64,000 nucleotides of DNA from Tolypeutes matacus (Eukaryota; Chordata; Mammalia; Cingulata; Chlamyphoridae): assembly GCA_026826555.1 (NCBI GenBank), contig JAKSZT010054396.1, positions 13,409,200 through 13,473,199 on the forward strand. Direction: 5' to 3'. Of the stretch, positions 31,075 to 42,522 are shown piece after piece. Both the position numbers and the translations under genes were made by a program. The notes beneath the pieces are model-generated. The model made no database searches and was not told where the DNA came from. It saw only the letters and a program-made list of their open reading frames with translations. How positions within the stretch are numbered: the stretch's first letter is position 1; each line of letters starts with the position of its first letter.

Positions 31075-31275
31075 AGTGTTGTTGTTTTTTTATTATTGTT
31101 ATTTTTTAAAGACGAATTATTTCCAGCCGGAAGGCAGAGGGATGAGGGCCATTGGAGACCTCTGGCCGTCGGCACCCAGCCAACCTCGTAAATGTCTGGC
31201 AGCTGGAGGGAGAATCAGCTCATTGCTATCGAAATGAGCTCGTTAGTGCTAATTTCCCTGGCTCACCAACTGATG
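31075..31275. promoter_or_regulatory. Candidate conserved non-coding block
   Basis: Contains CAGCTCATTGCTATCGAAAT GAGCTCGTTAGTGCTAATTT with retained CpGs in AT-rich context and no repeat match. Enhancer-like by appearance only. Confidence 0.3.
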
Positions 31276-31534
31276 GATCCAGTGTGTTCCTGAATCTCCA
31301 AAGGCATTTCCTAAGCCACCCTCAGGGACCTGCCAAGAATCATGGGGTGTAGGTGGAACTTCAGGGTGGCCTCAGTCTCCCCCAACCAAGGTGTGGGCAG
31401 AAGAAACCAGAGAAAAGATAGTTTTTTCAACTCCAGTCAACCATTACCCACGGGACCACTCCTGTGAACCTCAGTGCAGGTGAAAGGGGGGGCCAGGAAG
31501 ATAGAACAAGCCCACGTTGATCCCCGTTAACAAC

Positions 31535-31745
31535 CTCCACCACTCATCAAGCACCCACCACGTCCCTGGCACCTAGCATATATTATCTCTTTTCACTCTC
31601 ACAATCACCCAGCAAACAGGCCATTGCTATCACCCTAATTCTACAGAAGAAACCAAGGTTCAGAGTTTATGGAACTTGGCCAAGGCCACAAAGCTACTGA
31701 ATGGTGGGACTCAGACTGCTTGGTTCTAAAGCCATACTCTGCAAA
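31535..31745 (-). repeat. MIR, near full length
   Basis: CAAGCACCCACCACGTCCCT, TCTCACAATCACCCAGCAAA, CTAATTCTACAGAAGAAACC and GGCCAAGGCCACAAAGCTAC cover most of the antisense element. Confidence 0.85.
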
Positions 31746-32099
31746 GCCAGCAAGACAAAGGAGCCAAAGCATGGCAGGGACTTCATCACCCTGTAAGCAA
31801 AGTTCAGAGGAGAGCTAATGTCCACTCGTGCCCCAAGCTGGGATGGCTTAGAAGGCATCCTGGAAGAGCCACATGGTCAATACCCAGAGAGGTAGAAGCT
31901 CAAAGGAGGGAGTGTTCACCTCCCTGGGTCCAGGCCAGTGCAGGGCAGATGATACCATAGAGGAGTGATTTAGGAGGGCACTGATACAACAAAAGCCACA
32001 GCCATGCAGGTCGTCAAATCCAAATCCCCACCTCCCAGCTGAGGTTCCTGCCGAGCCTCCACCTGGGAAGCCAGGTGTTCAGTTACAAGTGAATATGTC

Positions 32100-32412
32100 A
32101 GCTCTAGCAGATCCATAAGCAGGAATAGAATGCAGCCATCAAAACAGTGTTTATAAAGAGTGTTAATGACATGGGAAAATATTTATGCAATGCTGAGGGG
32201 GAAAGGCAGGATACAAAATTGTATTTTTAACAGAAAAAAAATTTAAACAGAATAACCTAAAATGTTAACAGTGGTTATCTCTGGAGAGTGGGATTATGGG
32301 AGTCCCATCTTCCCCCGATCTCTCTGCACTTCTCTCCACTTTCCAAATCTCCCAACAATGAACCATGTGCTACTTTGAAAAACAAAAGCAAATCATTATG
32401 TTTTAAGTAAAC
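32100..32412 (+). mobile_element. L1-type 3' region
   Basis: GAATGCAGCCATCAAAACAG, GACATGGGAAAATATTTATG, AATGTTAACAGTGGTTATCT CTGGAGAGTGGG and TTTCCAAATCTCCCAACAAT are typical of the L1/HAL1 3' region in sense. Confidence 0.75.
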
Positions 32413-32939
32413 CAAAAAGGTGCCACTGCTGGCACCTACCTGCCCGCCCCCCGCCCCCACATCCTTCACCAAGGACACTATTCTACACTCCTTAGTCCAG
32501 CGGATCCTGCCTGCCCACCTGCCCCATCCTCTGTGTGTTAGAGGACGATGCTGCTCTGGGAGTTAGAGAGCTGGGCAGGGCCCTCTCCAGGAAATGGGCA
32601 CATCATGCCACTCGCTGGTCACCACTAGTCCCAGGAAGCTGCAGACTTGAGCAATCTCCACCTGGGTCCCATCTGCAGCCGGGCGGGGTCTTAGTCACCC
32701 ACCAGTGATACAGGACCAAGAGAGATGCTCAGGAGTGCACGTCATGGACTCAAAGACTCCAAATATTCTCAGCCACCGTCCACGACCTTGCTGAAACAAG
32801 AAAGTGGTCCCAAAGCTGCCGAGGGGCCCTGCCTAGTTCTTTTGCAGGTTAGCCTAACCATGTGAACCTGTTCTTGACCCCAAATGCAGCCAGCACACTC
32901 CCATCCCGCCCACCACTTGGCACACTTGCCCCATGGACA

Positions 32940-33235
32940 AGGCGGGGTTATTCGTGGAAGCCTGTGGTGCGACATGGAAAAGTGTTTCTAATAGGATGTT
33001 AGGTGGAGAGGCAGAAAGGAAAATGTTGTCTTCTCTGCCACTGTACTGTAACAGTATGAAAATGTATGTGCACATGAGGCAAAATGTTCAAGGACACAGA
33101 GGAAAAATGAGTGTGGCAGCTCTGTATCAGGCAGTGTTTTTCTATTTTCCAAACCTCTTGGGTTATTGTGATATTCGCTTTATGCACTCCTCTAAATTTT
33201 CAGGTTGATGAAATTAACATACATATTGATAAGAG
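32940..33235 (+). mobile_element. Possible L1-type 3' region
   Basis: GACATGGAAAAGTGTTTCTA, GCATGGAGG-like A/G-rich stretches and CTATTTTCCAAACCTCTTGG echo the 32.1-kb element, but strongly diverged. Confidence 0.35.
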
Positions 33236-33239
33236 TGAT

Positions 33240-33920
33240 CGTGTACACCTGAGCCCAGAGTGCCGTTCGGAGCCTGCAACCAGCAACCCCCTGCACACCT
33301 CAGTCGTGCCCTTGCCATCCCCGGCCATCTGTGGCTCCGTAGTCCCCCTGTCCTCAGGCTGTCTGCACCACAAGAAAGAGAGCTCCTGATGGACAGGGGG
33401 CTCCTTTACTTATGCCCACACTCCCAGGCATCAACGTAAACATAGCTCCTTGGAGGCTGAGAGAATGTTTTCAGCAGAATTAAATATGAGGCTTTAAAAA
33501 GCCATTCTCTTAATTCCAAAAAGAGCAAGCGGTCTCCCTCTCCTAACTCGACACCTCAGACTTCTACTCGGCTGTGGCCCATTTCAGAAGGGTGTTTATC
33601 CAGAGAGGAGTTCTGGGAAGCAGAGGCTCAACTCAGGCCGGCTGGGGCTTGGCTGCAAGGCTCTGCATTTGCCAGAGGGGCCTTTTTCCATCTACCCTGG
33701 GCCAGCGGTGGCACCGCGTGACTTCCTGGCTCACTTGCTTTTTTTTTTTTTTTCCCCCAAGTTGTTATAAACCTGTTTACCTTAGGGCTGCATAAAGCCT
33801 AGGCTCCAGGCAAAAGACTTAAGAGCCAGCCAGGAAGAGAAGTGGCAGGGGACAACGGGGCCAAGAGGAGAGACTGGATCTTGCCTTCACAGCAAAATCC
33901 TTCCTCTCCCCTCCAATTCA
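33240..33920. other. Unique sequence, no gene seen
   Basis: Ordinary sequence with a poly-T tract at 33740-33754 and no recognisable gene or named repeat. Confidence 0.4.
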
Positions 33921-33924
33921 ACAC

Positions 33925-34330
33925 CATTTCCCAAGTCCCCACACCATGCCAGGCCTCGTGCCGTGTACTGGCGACATACAGGGGAACTGGACGTGGACAA
34001 GCATCAAGCTAATAAAAGGGGCAAGTGGATCTTCCTCTCACTTCTGCCAAGTGAAGTGCTATCACTGAAGACCGTGCCAGGAACTGGTGGAGGATGATGT
34101 GACCAGCTCTGCTGGGGATTTGTCAGGGCAGGTCCAGAGAGGAAGTGACATGTGAGTTGGACCTTCAGAAGGAATAGGTGTTCGCCAAATGGACAAAGAA
34201 CAAGCGGGCAGGGCATTCCAAGCAGAGGGAAGAGCTAGGACAAGGTCTGGGGCTGGGCCCGTGTGCCAGGCTGAACTTCCGCCCGCTGGTAGAAGGGAGC
34301 CGTGGGAGGATGCTGAATTGGGGAGGGTGA
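33925..34330 (-). repeat. L2 LINE fragment
   Basis: CCCACACCATGCCAGGCCTC, GAGGAAGTGACATGTGAGTT GGACC and GGGCAGGGCATTCCAAGCAG AGGG match the antisense L2 3' region. Confidence 0.8.
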
Positions 34331-34504
34331 TGAAAGCTCCTAACAGGGCCAGGCCTCTCTGCCTCTCCCCAGCACATTCCTGGGCCTGAGCCAGGGCTGG
34401 GGCTTTGAGCACTTTCTAGGTGCCAGAGGGTTCTCTCTTTGTCTCTGGTTTATTCCTTTCCACATTCAAGAACAACAAGAAGCAGGGGCCTAGGCGAGTA
34501 ATTA

Positions 34505-34670
34505 TCGGCCCTGCTTGCACATTAGATTCACTTGCAGAGCAGATGGGGTGGGGTGGGGACACACAATGACAACAACTCCAACAGAGGTTCTGATTTAATT
34601 GGTCTGGGGTGAAACCTAGGCATCAGGATTTTTTTAAAAGCTGCCCAGATGATTCTAATGGTCTCTGCTG
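34505..34670 (+). mobile_element. MER5-type hAT element
   Basis: GCACATTAGATTCACTTGCA, GAGGTTCTGATTTAATTGGT CTGGGGTG and GGCATCAGGATTTTT follow MER5 in order. Confidence 0.7.
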
Positions 34671-34754
34671 TAAGGCAGCATGCTTGTGAGGTCCTGGCAA
34701 GATAAGGCTTCTGAAAACATTTTGTTAATGTTGTACCCATCAGGGATGAAAAGC

Positions 34755-34812
34755 ACAGGCTTTGGTGCCAGCCCCACCTGGGGATAAATCTTAACTTCAT
34801 CACAAGATATGT
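34755..34812 (+). repeat. MIR, left part (split)
   Basis: GGCTTTGGTGCCAGCCCCAC, CTTCATCACAAGATATGTGA CCC is MIR up to the 'tgtgacc' point, where an hAT miniature element begins. MIR resumes at 34988. Confidence 0.75.
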
Positions 34813-34987
34813 GACCCAGGTAGGGTTGTCAGATAAAATGCCTAGTTAATCTGAGCTTCAGATAAACAACACATAACTTTTTAGTATATGTCCCAAATAT
34901 TGCATGGGACATACTTTATACTAAATTTTTTGTTTTATCTGAAATTCAAATATAGCCAGGTATATTGTATTTTCATTTGCTAAATCT
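34813..34987 (+). mobile_element. Palindromic hAT-type miniature element
   Basis: Begins AGGGTTGTCAGATAAAATGC and ends TCATTTGCTAAATCTTGG. Its two halves are complementary: GATAAACAACACATAACTTT on the left against TTTTTTGTTTTATCTGAAAT on the right, with a centre at CCCAAATATTGCATGGGACA. It is the same family as 58477-58667. It has no protein and would have been moved by a transposase supplied in trans. It interrupts a MIR. Confidence 0.85.
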
Positions 34988-35115
34988 TGGCTAGTTACCT
35001 CTCTGAGTCTTAATTTCCCCATCTGTATCAGTGAAATAACCCAGGTGAAAGAAGGGAACAGGATGCTTGGCATAAAGCCAGTACTCAGTGGGCATAAGTT
35101 CCCTTTTCCTTGTTT
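34988..35115 (+). repeat. MIR, right part (split)
   Basis: CTAGTTACCTCTCTGAGTCT TAATTTCCCCATCTG and GCCAGTACTCAGTGGGCAT continue the MIR interrupted at 34812. Confidence 0.85.
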
Positions 35116-35129
35116 CACTTGTTTTTTTT

Positions 35130-35210
35130 TTTTTTTCTTTTACCTATGAAAAATTTCAAACATACACCAAAAGTAAAAAAGAAGAGTGACAACAACCCCC
35201 CAAGTACCCA
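35130..35210 (-). mobile_element. Old LINE-like repeat, left part (split)
   Basis: CCTATGAAAAATTTCAAACA and CCCCAAGTACCCAAG fit the left part of a known L1-type segment that resumes at 35580 with CACCCAGATTCAACCATTAT. Confidence 0.5.
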
Positions 35211-35214
35211 AGTA

Positions 35215-35575
35215 GTGGATGTTGTTATGTGCCCCACCTAGAGCCTTTTATCACTAGCTACTGGGAATTTGGGGCTACAAATGGTTCTCACAGCTCCTCT
35301 CACCCCACATATGTGTGCACCTGTGTGTAAGTGCACACACACCCTACAGCCAGTGACTAACTGAAGGGGAACAAAAGACTGACCCCCTTACCTCAAGGAG
35401 TGACCAACTCCGTGGTGCAGCTCAGGCTGCAGAGCTCCCTGTGGGACCAGGCTGAAGCTGGACTCTGCTGCCCTGTCCCGCTTCCCTCACTCCCTTCTCC
35501 TGAAACACCCCCAATAAGCCATGTGCACCTCTGGGTTCTGCTTCTAAAAACAACTCTCTAAGATAAGATAACTCT
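35215..35575 (+). mobile_element. Retroviral LTR (ERVL-like), solitary
   Basis: Starts near TGTTGTTATGTGCCCCACC and ends near CCCCCAATAAGCCATGTGCA then GGTTCTGCTTCTAAAAACA. The order of a pyrimidine-rich block, a variant polyadenylation signal and a terminal 'tctgcttc' is typical of ERVL LTRs. It has no internal region or viral gene. It separates two halves of an older repeat. Confidence 0.6.
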
Positions 35576-35579
35576 TTAA

Positions 35580-35740
35580 GATAACTCTCACCCAGATTCA
35601 ACCATTATCAAGTTTTGCCACACTTGCTTCAATTAGCTCCCTTTTGCTTAGTTATTTGCTTGCTTATTCTAGCTGAAGTACCTCATATCATTTCCCCTAC
35701 ATCCTTCATTTTGCATCTCTGAGAAATATATAGGCTGTCA
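35580..35740 (-). mobile_element. Old LINE-like repeat, right part (split)
   Basis: CACCCAGATTCAACCATTAT CAAG and CTCATATCATTTCCCCTACA continue the element interrupted by the LTR. Confidence 0.55.
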
Positions 35741-36300
35741 GGTTTTCCATTCCTTCCCTGATTTCCCTCCCAAAGGGGAAGGCTCTTGTAGGGGAAACAG
35801 TCATCACCTCCAGCAGTGACAAGAGGCAGAGACCAGAGGCCAACCAGGCCAGCCCCAGGCCATCCACTCTGGCTCCAGCCCAACCCTGGACTTTGGTGAG
35901 GCTTTGGTGGCCAGTAGGCTGTGGTTGCCCCAGGTCCCAACTCTTTCATGTGAATCTAGAGCCCTGTGATGGTATTCCAGCATCCTCTTGGGGATCCTGC
36001 CAGGATCTACATTTCTTCCTATCCTTACGGAGGAGAGTAGATGGAAAGGCTAGCTCGGCTGTGGCTCTCCTGCCGGCTTAGGTCTGTCCTCTGCCTGGAC
36101 CCTAGGCAGCCCCTACCAACCTGGAGGCACAGCCCCCAAGACCCCATTTCCCCTGCCAAGGAGCCTTCTACAGCAGGAGGCAACATGGGTGGTGGGAAGG
36201 GCACACACACGTGCACCCTGAAAACTTGGCTTCCAGTCACAGCTCCTATAAAGACAGTGCTCACCAGAGGTTCTGAGGGGAGGGACAGGGAAGAATAGGT
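35740..36300. other. Unique sequence, no gene seen
   Basis: No named repeat. Overlapping frames on both strands at 36025-36450 have no domain. Confidence 0.4.
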
Positions 36301-36304
36301 GTAA

Positions 36305-36490
36305 CATGGGGCAGTTTTGGGACACTGAAACTGTCCTGCATGATATGGCAATGACGGATACAAGTCATTAAACATTTTGCCAAAACCTATAAAATTGTGT
36401 GGTGTAAAGTGTAAACCATAATGTAAACTATAGGCCATGCTTAGTAGCATTCAAAATGTGTTCATCAATTATAACAAATGTACCCCCACT
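36305..36490 (+). mobile_element. L1 3'-UTR fragment
   Basis: GGGACACTGAAACTGTCCTG CATGATATGGCAATG, CATTTTGCCAAAACCTATAA and GTTCATCAATTATAACAAAT are the well-known L1M 3' UTR in sense. Confidence 0.88.
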
Positions 36491-37035
36491 TCAAGTGACT
36501 AAGGGGAGGGGAGGTTCCTTCCCTCTCCCAGAGTAAATGGAACGGGCACTGATGGATTCCAGTGTTTTTCTCCAGCCGCATCCAGAACCTGCATCCTGAA
36601 CCCAATTCCAAACCAAAGCATCACAAAAGGCCTTTCAACTCCATACTCAGTATCTTAGCGCAAGGTTGGCCAAAACCTGCATTTCCAGGCACAGTGCTTT
36701 TATACTTTGAAAACAGTGTAACGGGATCTGGCCACTTGAGAGGATCATGGCTCCCAGGCAAGCCTGGGGCCTCCTGGCTGCAGGCAGCAATGGTCGCCTC
36801 CCGTCCTTCCCAGCTATGGAGTCACCTCCCAGTCGCCATGCTGAGCCACCTTTCCCAGTCCAGATCAGGAGTACAGGTCTGGGGTCAGGAAAAGAAGACC
36901 GGCTCACTAGTTAACCAAAGTATAATCCTGGGCGGGGGCACTATCCTGCCCCCTCTGTGAAACAAGGAGAGGATTCCCATGATAAGGACCTCCAAATCAC
37001 CCACTCTGTGGTTTATGTGAATATCAGATGGAACT
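36490..37035. other. Unique sequence, no gene seen
   Basis: A 132-codon plus frame at 36562-36960 shows no domain. No repeat recognised. Confidence 0.4.
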
Positions 37036-37039
37036 CAAC

Positions 37040-37165
37040 ACAGACTCAGCGATGGAAGGGACCTCACCAGGTCATCTAGTCCAGTTCTATACCATTTTGT
37101 ATTGCATTCCATTTTACAGGACTGGAAACTGACATCCAAAGGCTGAGGTGACTTACCTAAGATGT
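37040..37165 (-). repeat. MIR3
   Basis: GGAAGGGACCTCACCAGGTC ATCTAGTCCAG and CATTTTACAGGACTGGAAAC are antisense MIR3. Confidence 0.8.
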
Positions 37166-37309
37166 CACATCTGTCTCAGTCGGATATTCACATGCTATCT
37201 TCAAGAAAAACCTAAGCAGAGGTGATGTTTCTGAGAATCCAGGAGAAAAAAATTCTCTACTTTGCAACTCTTACTCTGAAACACGGCATGCAACACCAGC
37301 GTGCAAGCA

Positions 37310-39100
37310 TAAAATCCTTTGCATACTAGTTTACTATAAAAAATTTCATTGTATTTCTATATATTAGTAATGAATAATTGGAAAAAAAACTAACTTACAA
37401 TGGCACCAAGCAAAGTACACTCCTTACGGAAGACTTTAACAATATATGCATAGGATTTGTATGCTGAAAACTATAAAATAGTGATGAGAGAAATCAAAGA
37501 CCTAAATAGAGAGATATACCATATTCATTGACTGGAGGACTCATTGTCAAGATGTCAATTCTGTCCAAACTAATATATAGATTCAATGCAATCCCAAACA
37601 AAATTCCAGCAGACCTTTCAGTAATCAACAAGCTAATTCTAAAATTTATATGGAAATGGAAATGGCCTAGAATAGCCAAAACAACTTTGAAATAGTAAAA
37701 ACCTGGAAGACTGATGCAACCTGCCTTCAGTACTTACCATAAACCTACAGTAAACAAGCAGGGTGGTATTGGTAAAAGGAAAGACACAAAGTTAAAAGAA
37801 CAGAATAGAGTCCAGAAAGAGACCTACACAATTCAAAAGAAAAAGGAGAGTCTCTGCAACCAAAGATACTAGAACAAATACTTTCATGTGTTAAAAAATG
37901 AACCTAGACTAATACCTCACACCATACAAAAATTAACTCAACATGGATTATAAACCAAAATGTAAAAGCTAAAACTATAAAACATCTAAAACAGGAGTAA
38001 ATCTTTGTGACCCTGAGTTAGGCAAAGAGTTCTTAATATGACATAAAAAGCATGAAAAAGAATATATTGATAAATTGGACTTCAGCAAAATTTAAAACTT
38101 CTGTTCTTCAAAAGAAACTCCATTAAGAAAATAAAATGCAAAGCCACAAACTGGGAGAAAATATTTGCAAAACACATATTTGATAAAGGACTGATAACCA
38201 GAATATATAAAGAACACTCGAAACATACTAATGAGAAGACAACAAATTTTTAAAAATACACTAACACTTGAATAAATGGTTCAACAAAGAAGATATATAG
38301 ATGCCAAATAAGCACACAAAAATAGGCTCAACATCACTAGCTATTAGGAAAATGCAAATGAAAACCACAACGAAATACCATGATATATATTTATTAGAAC
38401 AACTGAAGTAAAAATAAACCGATCATACTAAATGCTGACAAGGATAGAAAGTAACTGGAATTCTCATATACTGCTGGTGGGATTGCAAAAATGGAATAGC
38501 CACTTTGGGAAACAGTTTGGCAGTTTCTTATGAAGTTAAACATACCCTTAACCATATGCCCTACAAACCTACTCCTAAATATTTAACCAAGTGAACTGAA
38601 AACTTATGTTCACATAAAAACCTGAACACAACTGTTAAGAGTTAAAAAAAAAAAAAACTGGGAAAAAACACAAATGTCCATCACCTGGTACATGGATAAA
38701 CAAGCTGTGGTACATTCCTACAATGGAATATTATTCAGCAATAAAAAGAGCAGACTACTGATACACACAACAACACGGATGAGTCTCAAAGCATTGTGCT
38801 GAGTTAAAGAAAAAGACACAAAAGGCTACCTATTTAACGATTCCATTTATAGGATATTCTGGAAAGAGCAAAACTATAAGATCGGAAATCAGATTGATGA
38901 TTACCAATAGATGGGGGTAGGTGGAAGTGCTGGGGTACGGCAGAGGCACATCAGGAACTTTCGGTGGCGATGGATAAGCTCTATATTGTGTGAGAGTGGT
39001 TACAGACTGTTTAGGTTTGTCAAAATACATAGAACTGTGTACATTTTCAAAAATTTTTACTGTACGTAGATTGTATCTTAATAAACCAAAGCAAACAACA
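37310..39100 (+). mobile_element. L1 LINE, ORF2 end plus 3' UTR, old
   Basis: About 1.8 kb of sense L1. It runs from the ORF2 region (CTATATATTAGTAATGAATA, CTGAAAACTATAAAATAGTG, GCAATCCCAAACAAAATTCC) through GGCAAAGAGTTCTTAATATG and CACTGCTGG-type motifs (CATATACTGCTGGTGGGATT) to GAATATTATTCAGCAATAAA, GATTCCATTTATAGGATATT and the 3' end CAAAATACATAGAACTGTGT. Stop codons and frameshifts break every frame, so no protein remains. It ends in AACAACAACAACAA. Confidence 0.93.
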
Positions 39101-39214
39101 ACAACAAGCTTCATGAGAGCTTGTCGTTTCTCCAACAGGTCTGAACTCACGACGTCAAAGTGTGGGGGTGATTCCAGCCCAAGAGGTAAAGCAACGTATA
39201 CAATATATATACCC

Positions 39215-39450
39215 AAACACCCAAGCTCTGGAGCCAGGCAGACTTAGGTCCAAACTCCAGCTCTGCCACCTGCTGGCTTGGAGTCCCTGAGCAAATTACT
39301 TCTCCCCGAGCCTCAATTTTTTCATCTGTAGAAGGGGAATAAGTAATAACAGAAACCACCTTATGGGGAATGAATGAACAGGAAAAGAACAGGAAACAAT
39401 AACGTGTCTGCCACACATTTTGTACTCAAATGTCAGCCATTATTATAGTT
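39215..39450 (+). repeat. MIR, near full length
   Basis: CAAGCTCTGGAGCCAGGCAG ACTTAGG, CCAGCTCTGCCACCTGCTGG, CCTCAATTTTTTCATCTGTA and CATTATTATAG span the element in sense from near the head to the tail. Confidence 0.93.
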
Positions 39451-40910
39451 TTACTCCTCCTGCTACTGTTATTTCTGCGAAGGAGCCAGGACTGAATGGT
39501 GGGGGATGCCTCCAAACCCTTTCCCCTGTGCCAGGTGGGTGATGCCAAGTGCCAGGGCCACCAGTTTCCCGGTTACAACCCCAAGGAGCAAAGGAAGACC
39601 TAGGTGCTGCCCAGAAGGCATTCACAGACAGGTGAGGACAGAGGCTGAACTCAGCACAAGGTTGATCCCCTTCAAGGGAGCAGTATAGAAAAGAAAGCCA
39701 TTGAAAGTTCAGAGAAGAGAGGCCACGGTGGGCTGCGGCAATCTCTGAAGGTTTCCTAGAAAAGGAAGGCTTTTCGTGGGCCTCGAAGGACAAATCGTTT
39801 GTAATCAGAGTGGCAGAAAAGACCTATCAGGAAAGGGGGACTAGAAAAAAAATCTCTACCACTTCTCCCCAGTAGTCCAGCCCATCCCTCCACCCATCCC
39901 TGGTACAGGGCAGCGAGCAGCCCCATCCTTGGCACTTCCTTCCAAGGAACAGCTCCACATCAAGGGGAGGAGCTGGCATCACAGCAGAGTCTGTGCACCA
40001 GGCGTTAGCTGGGCACCCACATGTGTCCCCACCATCTGGGCAGGGACTTGGGCGTTAACGTTCCCCCTCTTTTTCCATGGACCTGAATCTGGGTCTGTCT
40101 GAGGAGTGTTTTCTTAAGCCCGAGTGTTTTTCCTCCAGCCCAGTCCCGCCCCCTCTTGCCAGCCCTGGCCCACATCTCCAGCAATGGGCCCGTGAAATGC
40201 TGACTGGCTTGCGCGGTGCCGGTCTTTGATGCGCACCGCCTCCAGACTCCAACGTCGCTGTGTGCACGGCCCCTTTAATAAGTTATTTCCGTGGAAAACC
40301 CTGGTAACTCGGTCGTGAATCAAGCCTATAAACACCTCGAACCCATCAAAGCACCCAAGAAAGGGGGGGGGGGCAAGAGAAGAAAACCTCTTACGGTAAT
40401 GCACACCGCTCTCTCTGAAGGGCCTAGCACCCAGCGCTTCTTAAGAGGCCTCCCATCCCCCCTCACCTGGGGCTTAGCCAACCCCCTGGAAAAATTACGA
40501 TGTCACCCCCAAGACCAGGGACTCAAAGCTCCAAAGGACACAGCCTGTCTGTGTGTCCCGCAGATGGTGCGAGTGTCCCAACCCAGCTCCCAGCAAGATT
40601 TACGGCCCAGAGAGGAGAAGCCGGGCGGCTGCTCCCGGGGTATAGGAATGTAATGTTTTGGCTACTGGTGAAAGGCCCAGTTTATTGGAAACACACTTCT
40701 TTTCCAATGTTTAGTTTCCTTTCACTCTTTTCTCCTTTTTGTTTTTCCCAGTGTGTACTGCCTAAATCCTCAGAAAAGGATTTAGAGCTAAAAATCCTGC
40801 CTCAGGGGTAGTGAGAGAAGCAGGGCTATGGGGCCCCATTTCATCTGAGTGGGGAATGGGTACCCCTTCCTTATGGGGAGAGCCCCTGAACATGGAGAGG
40901 GGAGACGCCA
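39450..40910. other. Unique sequence, no gene seen
   Basis: Repeat-poor. A part at 40250-40370 keeps CpGs (GGTAACTCGGTCGTGAATCA) and may be conserved. A G run of about 11 sits at 40363-40373. Frames of up to 120 codons show no domain. Confidence 0.4.
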
Positions 40911-40914
40911 GGCT

Positions 40915-41010
40915 TTGGCCTAGCTCTGCCCTCAGGAGCTGTGGGACTAAGGACAGGCACTGGCCCTCTCAGGGTCTCATCTGTAAAATGGGTGGAATGA
41001 ACTGAAATTC
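40915..41010 (+). repeat. MIR
   Basis: GGCCTAGCTCTGCCCTCAGG, CTCTCAGGGTCTCATCTGTA AAATGGGTGG in sense. Confidence 0.75.
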
Positions 41011-41637
41011 CCCTAGAAGAGTATCTGGCTGAAATGTTGTGGTAGGGGAGCAGTCTGGCAAAGATGAACACAAATACAAGGTATAAGCCAGCAACTCCAC
41101 TCCCAGGGATATCCCCAAGAGGACTGTGTCCTTATACTCACAAAAAGCTGACCCAAAAATACTTACGGTAACGTCATACGTAGGAGCCAAAACCCGGAAT
41201 CTACCAAGTGCCCACTAACAGTGGAATAGACATTCTCAACTAGTAGAACTGCAGTGCATTCACACAGTGGAATGATACTCAGTGCTGATATGAATGTTCG
41301 ACAACGTTATGCAACAATAAGGAGGAAGCTCACAAACATTCAGAGTTAACGAAGCCAGACCCCAAAGGATCCACAGTGTGTGCTTCCATTTTCAACAGGT
41401 TCAAAAGCAGGACAACTAGTCTATGGTGTTAGTTAAGACAGAGGTTAGTTACCCTTGGGGAAGGGTGGTGACCAGAAGGGGTGGGAGGGGGTCACGATGT
41501 GTTTCTTGGTCTGGACTCTTCTACATGGATGCATTCAGTCTGGAAAATTGTACATCTGTGATGCATGCATTTTTTCTGTACATGTCTTATACATCAATAA
41601 AAAGTTTAGATTAAAAATAAAAATAAAAAGCAAAATG
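41010..41637 (+). mobile_element. L1 3' region, old
   Basis: CAGCAACTCCACTCCCAGGG, GCATTCACACAGTGGAATGA TACTCAG, GACAACTAGTCTATGG and the end GGAAAATTGTACATCTGTG with AATAAAAAGTTTAGATTAAA follow L1M 3' sequence. No frame survives. An A-rich tail closes it. Confidence 0.85.
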
Positions 41638-41689
41638 CTCTATACTCTTAGGCCACACAAAGACAGTCTCTAATCCATCTATGGGCGAA

Positions 41690-42110
41690 AACTATTCCTG
41701 GGATGCCCATCCCTGTCCTATTACCTGTCAGCCTGTCGGCCTCATTTCTTACTGCCCAGCCAGGACCCCTTTCCATGCCCAGGACAAGCATGTTCACACC
41801 TCCGTGCCTTTGCCCAGTGCTTCCCTAGCCGTGGGGCCCTTTCCCCCCTCCCCCTGGAAAAACCCTCCTCCACCTTCAAGCCCAGCTCCATCCCAGCATC
41901 CTTTGCAGCCACCGTGGGCAGCAGCTCTCTCCCAGCCCACACCATTCAATTAGGAAGCAGCATTTACCCTTCCACTCCAGGAGGGGATTTTTTTCCCCTA
42001 GTCGTTTAAAATTAGATTCTAAGTTTCCTGACAATGCCCTGTCTCCTGGGCATCTTCTCCTCTCCTCACTCCCCAGACACAGTTGGCTATGAGTGGTAAA
42101 GATTTGCTCA
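41690..42110 (+). repeat. L2 LINE fragment
   Basis: CACACCTCCGTGCCTTTGCC CAGTGCTTCC and CCTTCAAGCCCAGCTCCATC, later ATTCTAAGTTTCCTGAC, fit the sense L2 3' region. Confidence 0.6.
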
Positions 42111-42189
42111 CTGTCAGATTTCACCTCCTCAATACAGTCCTATCCCACATGCTAACATCAATTCACTTAATTGCCATCTCCTGAAAATT

Positions 42190-42370
42190 AAATGAGCACC
42201 AGGCTCCGTGCCCCCTGCTGCACACATACGATACCTCTGTGATGTCCCACAAGATATTGCCAAGCCAGCCCACTTTTCACAAGAGGAAACTAAGGCTGTA
42301 AAAGGGAGTCTAAGTGATTTAGATTGCAGATCTGTGTCCCCAAAGCCTCGGCTTCCATCCCTTGTGCTCT
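42190..42370 (-). repeat. MIR
   Basis: AATGAGCACCAGGCTCCGTG, CACTTTTCACAAGAGGAAAC TAAGGCTG in antisense order. Confidence 0.65.
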
Positions 42371-42466
42371 TGGGTCCCTTCATATCCCTGCATCCTCTAT
42401 ACTCACCCCTATCCCCACCCTGCACCAAGGTCTAGAAGCGCCTAAGCAGAGCTGTGTTGCTTGTTT

Positions 42467-42522
42467 TTTTTGTTTTTCTGTATTGTTGGGGTTTTTTTTT
42501 TTGTTTTTTTGTTTTTTTTTGG
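42467..42522. repeat. T-rich low-complexity tract
   Basis: Runs of T interrupted by single G (TTTTTTTTTTGTTTTTTTG). No clear SINE head follows, so it is listed as simple sequence. Confidence 0.7.

Noticed and set aside
37310..39100. Active or coding L1
   Set aside because: Every ORF2 frame is broken by stops and shifts, and the 5' end, endonuclease and most of the polymerase are missing.
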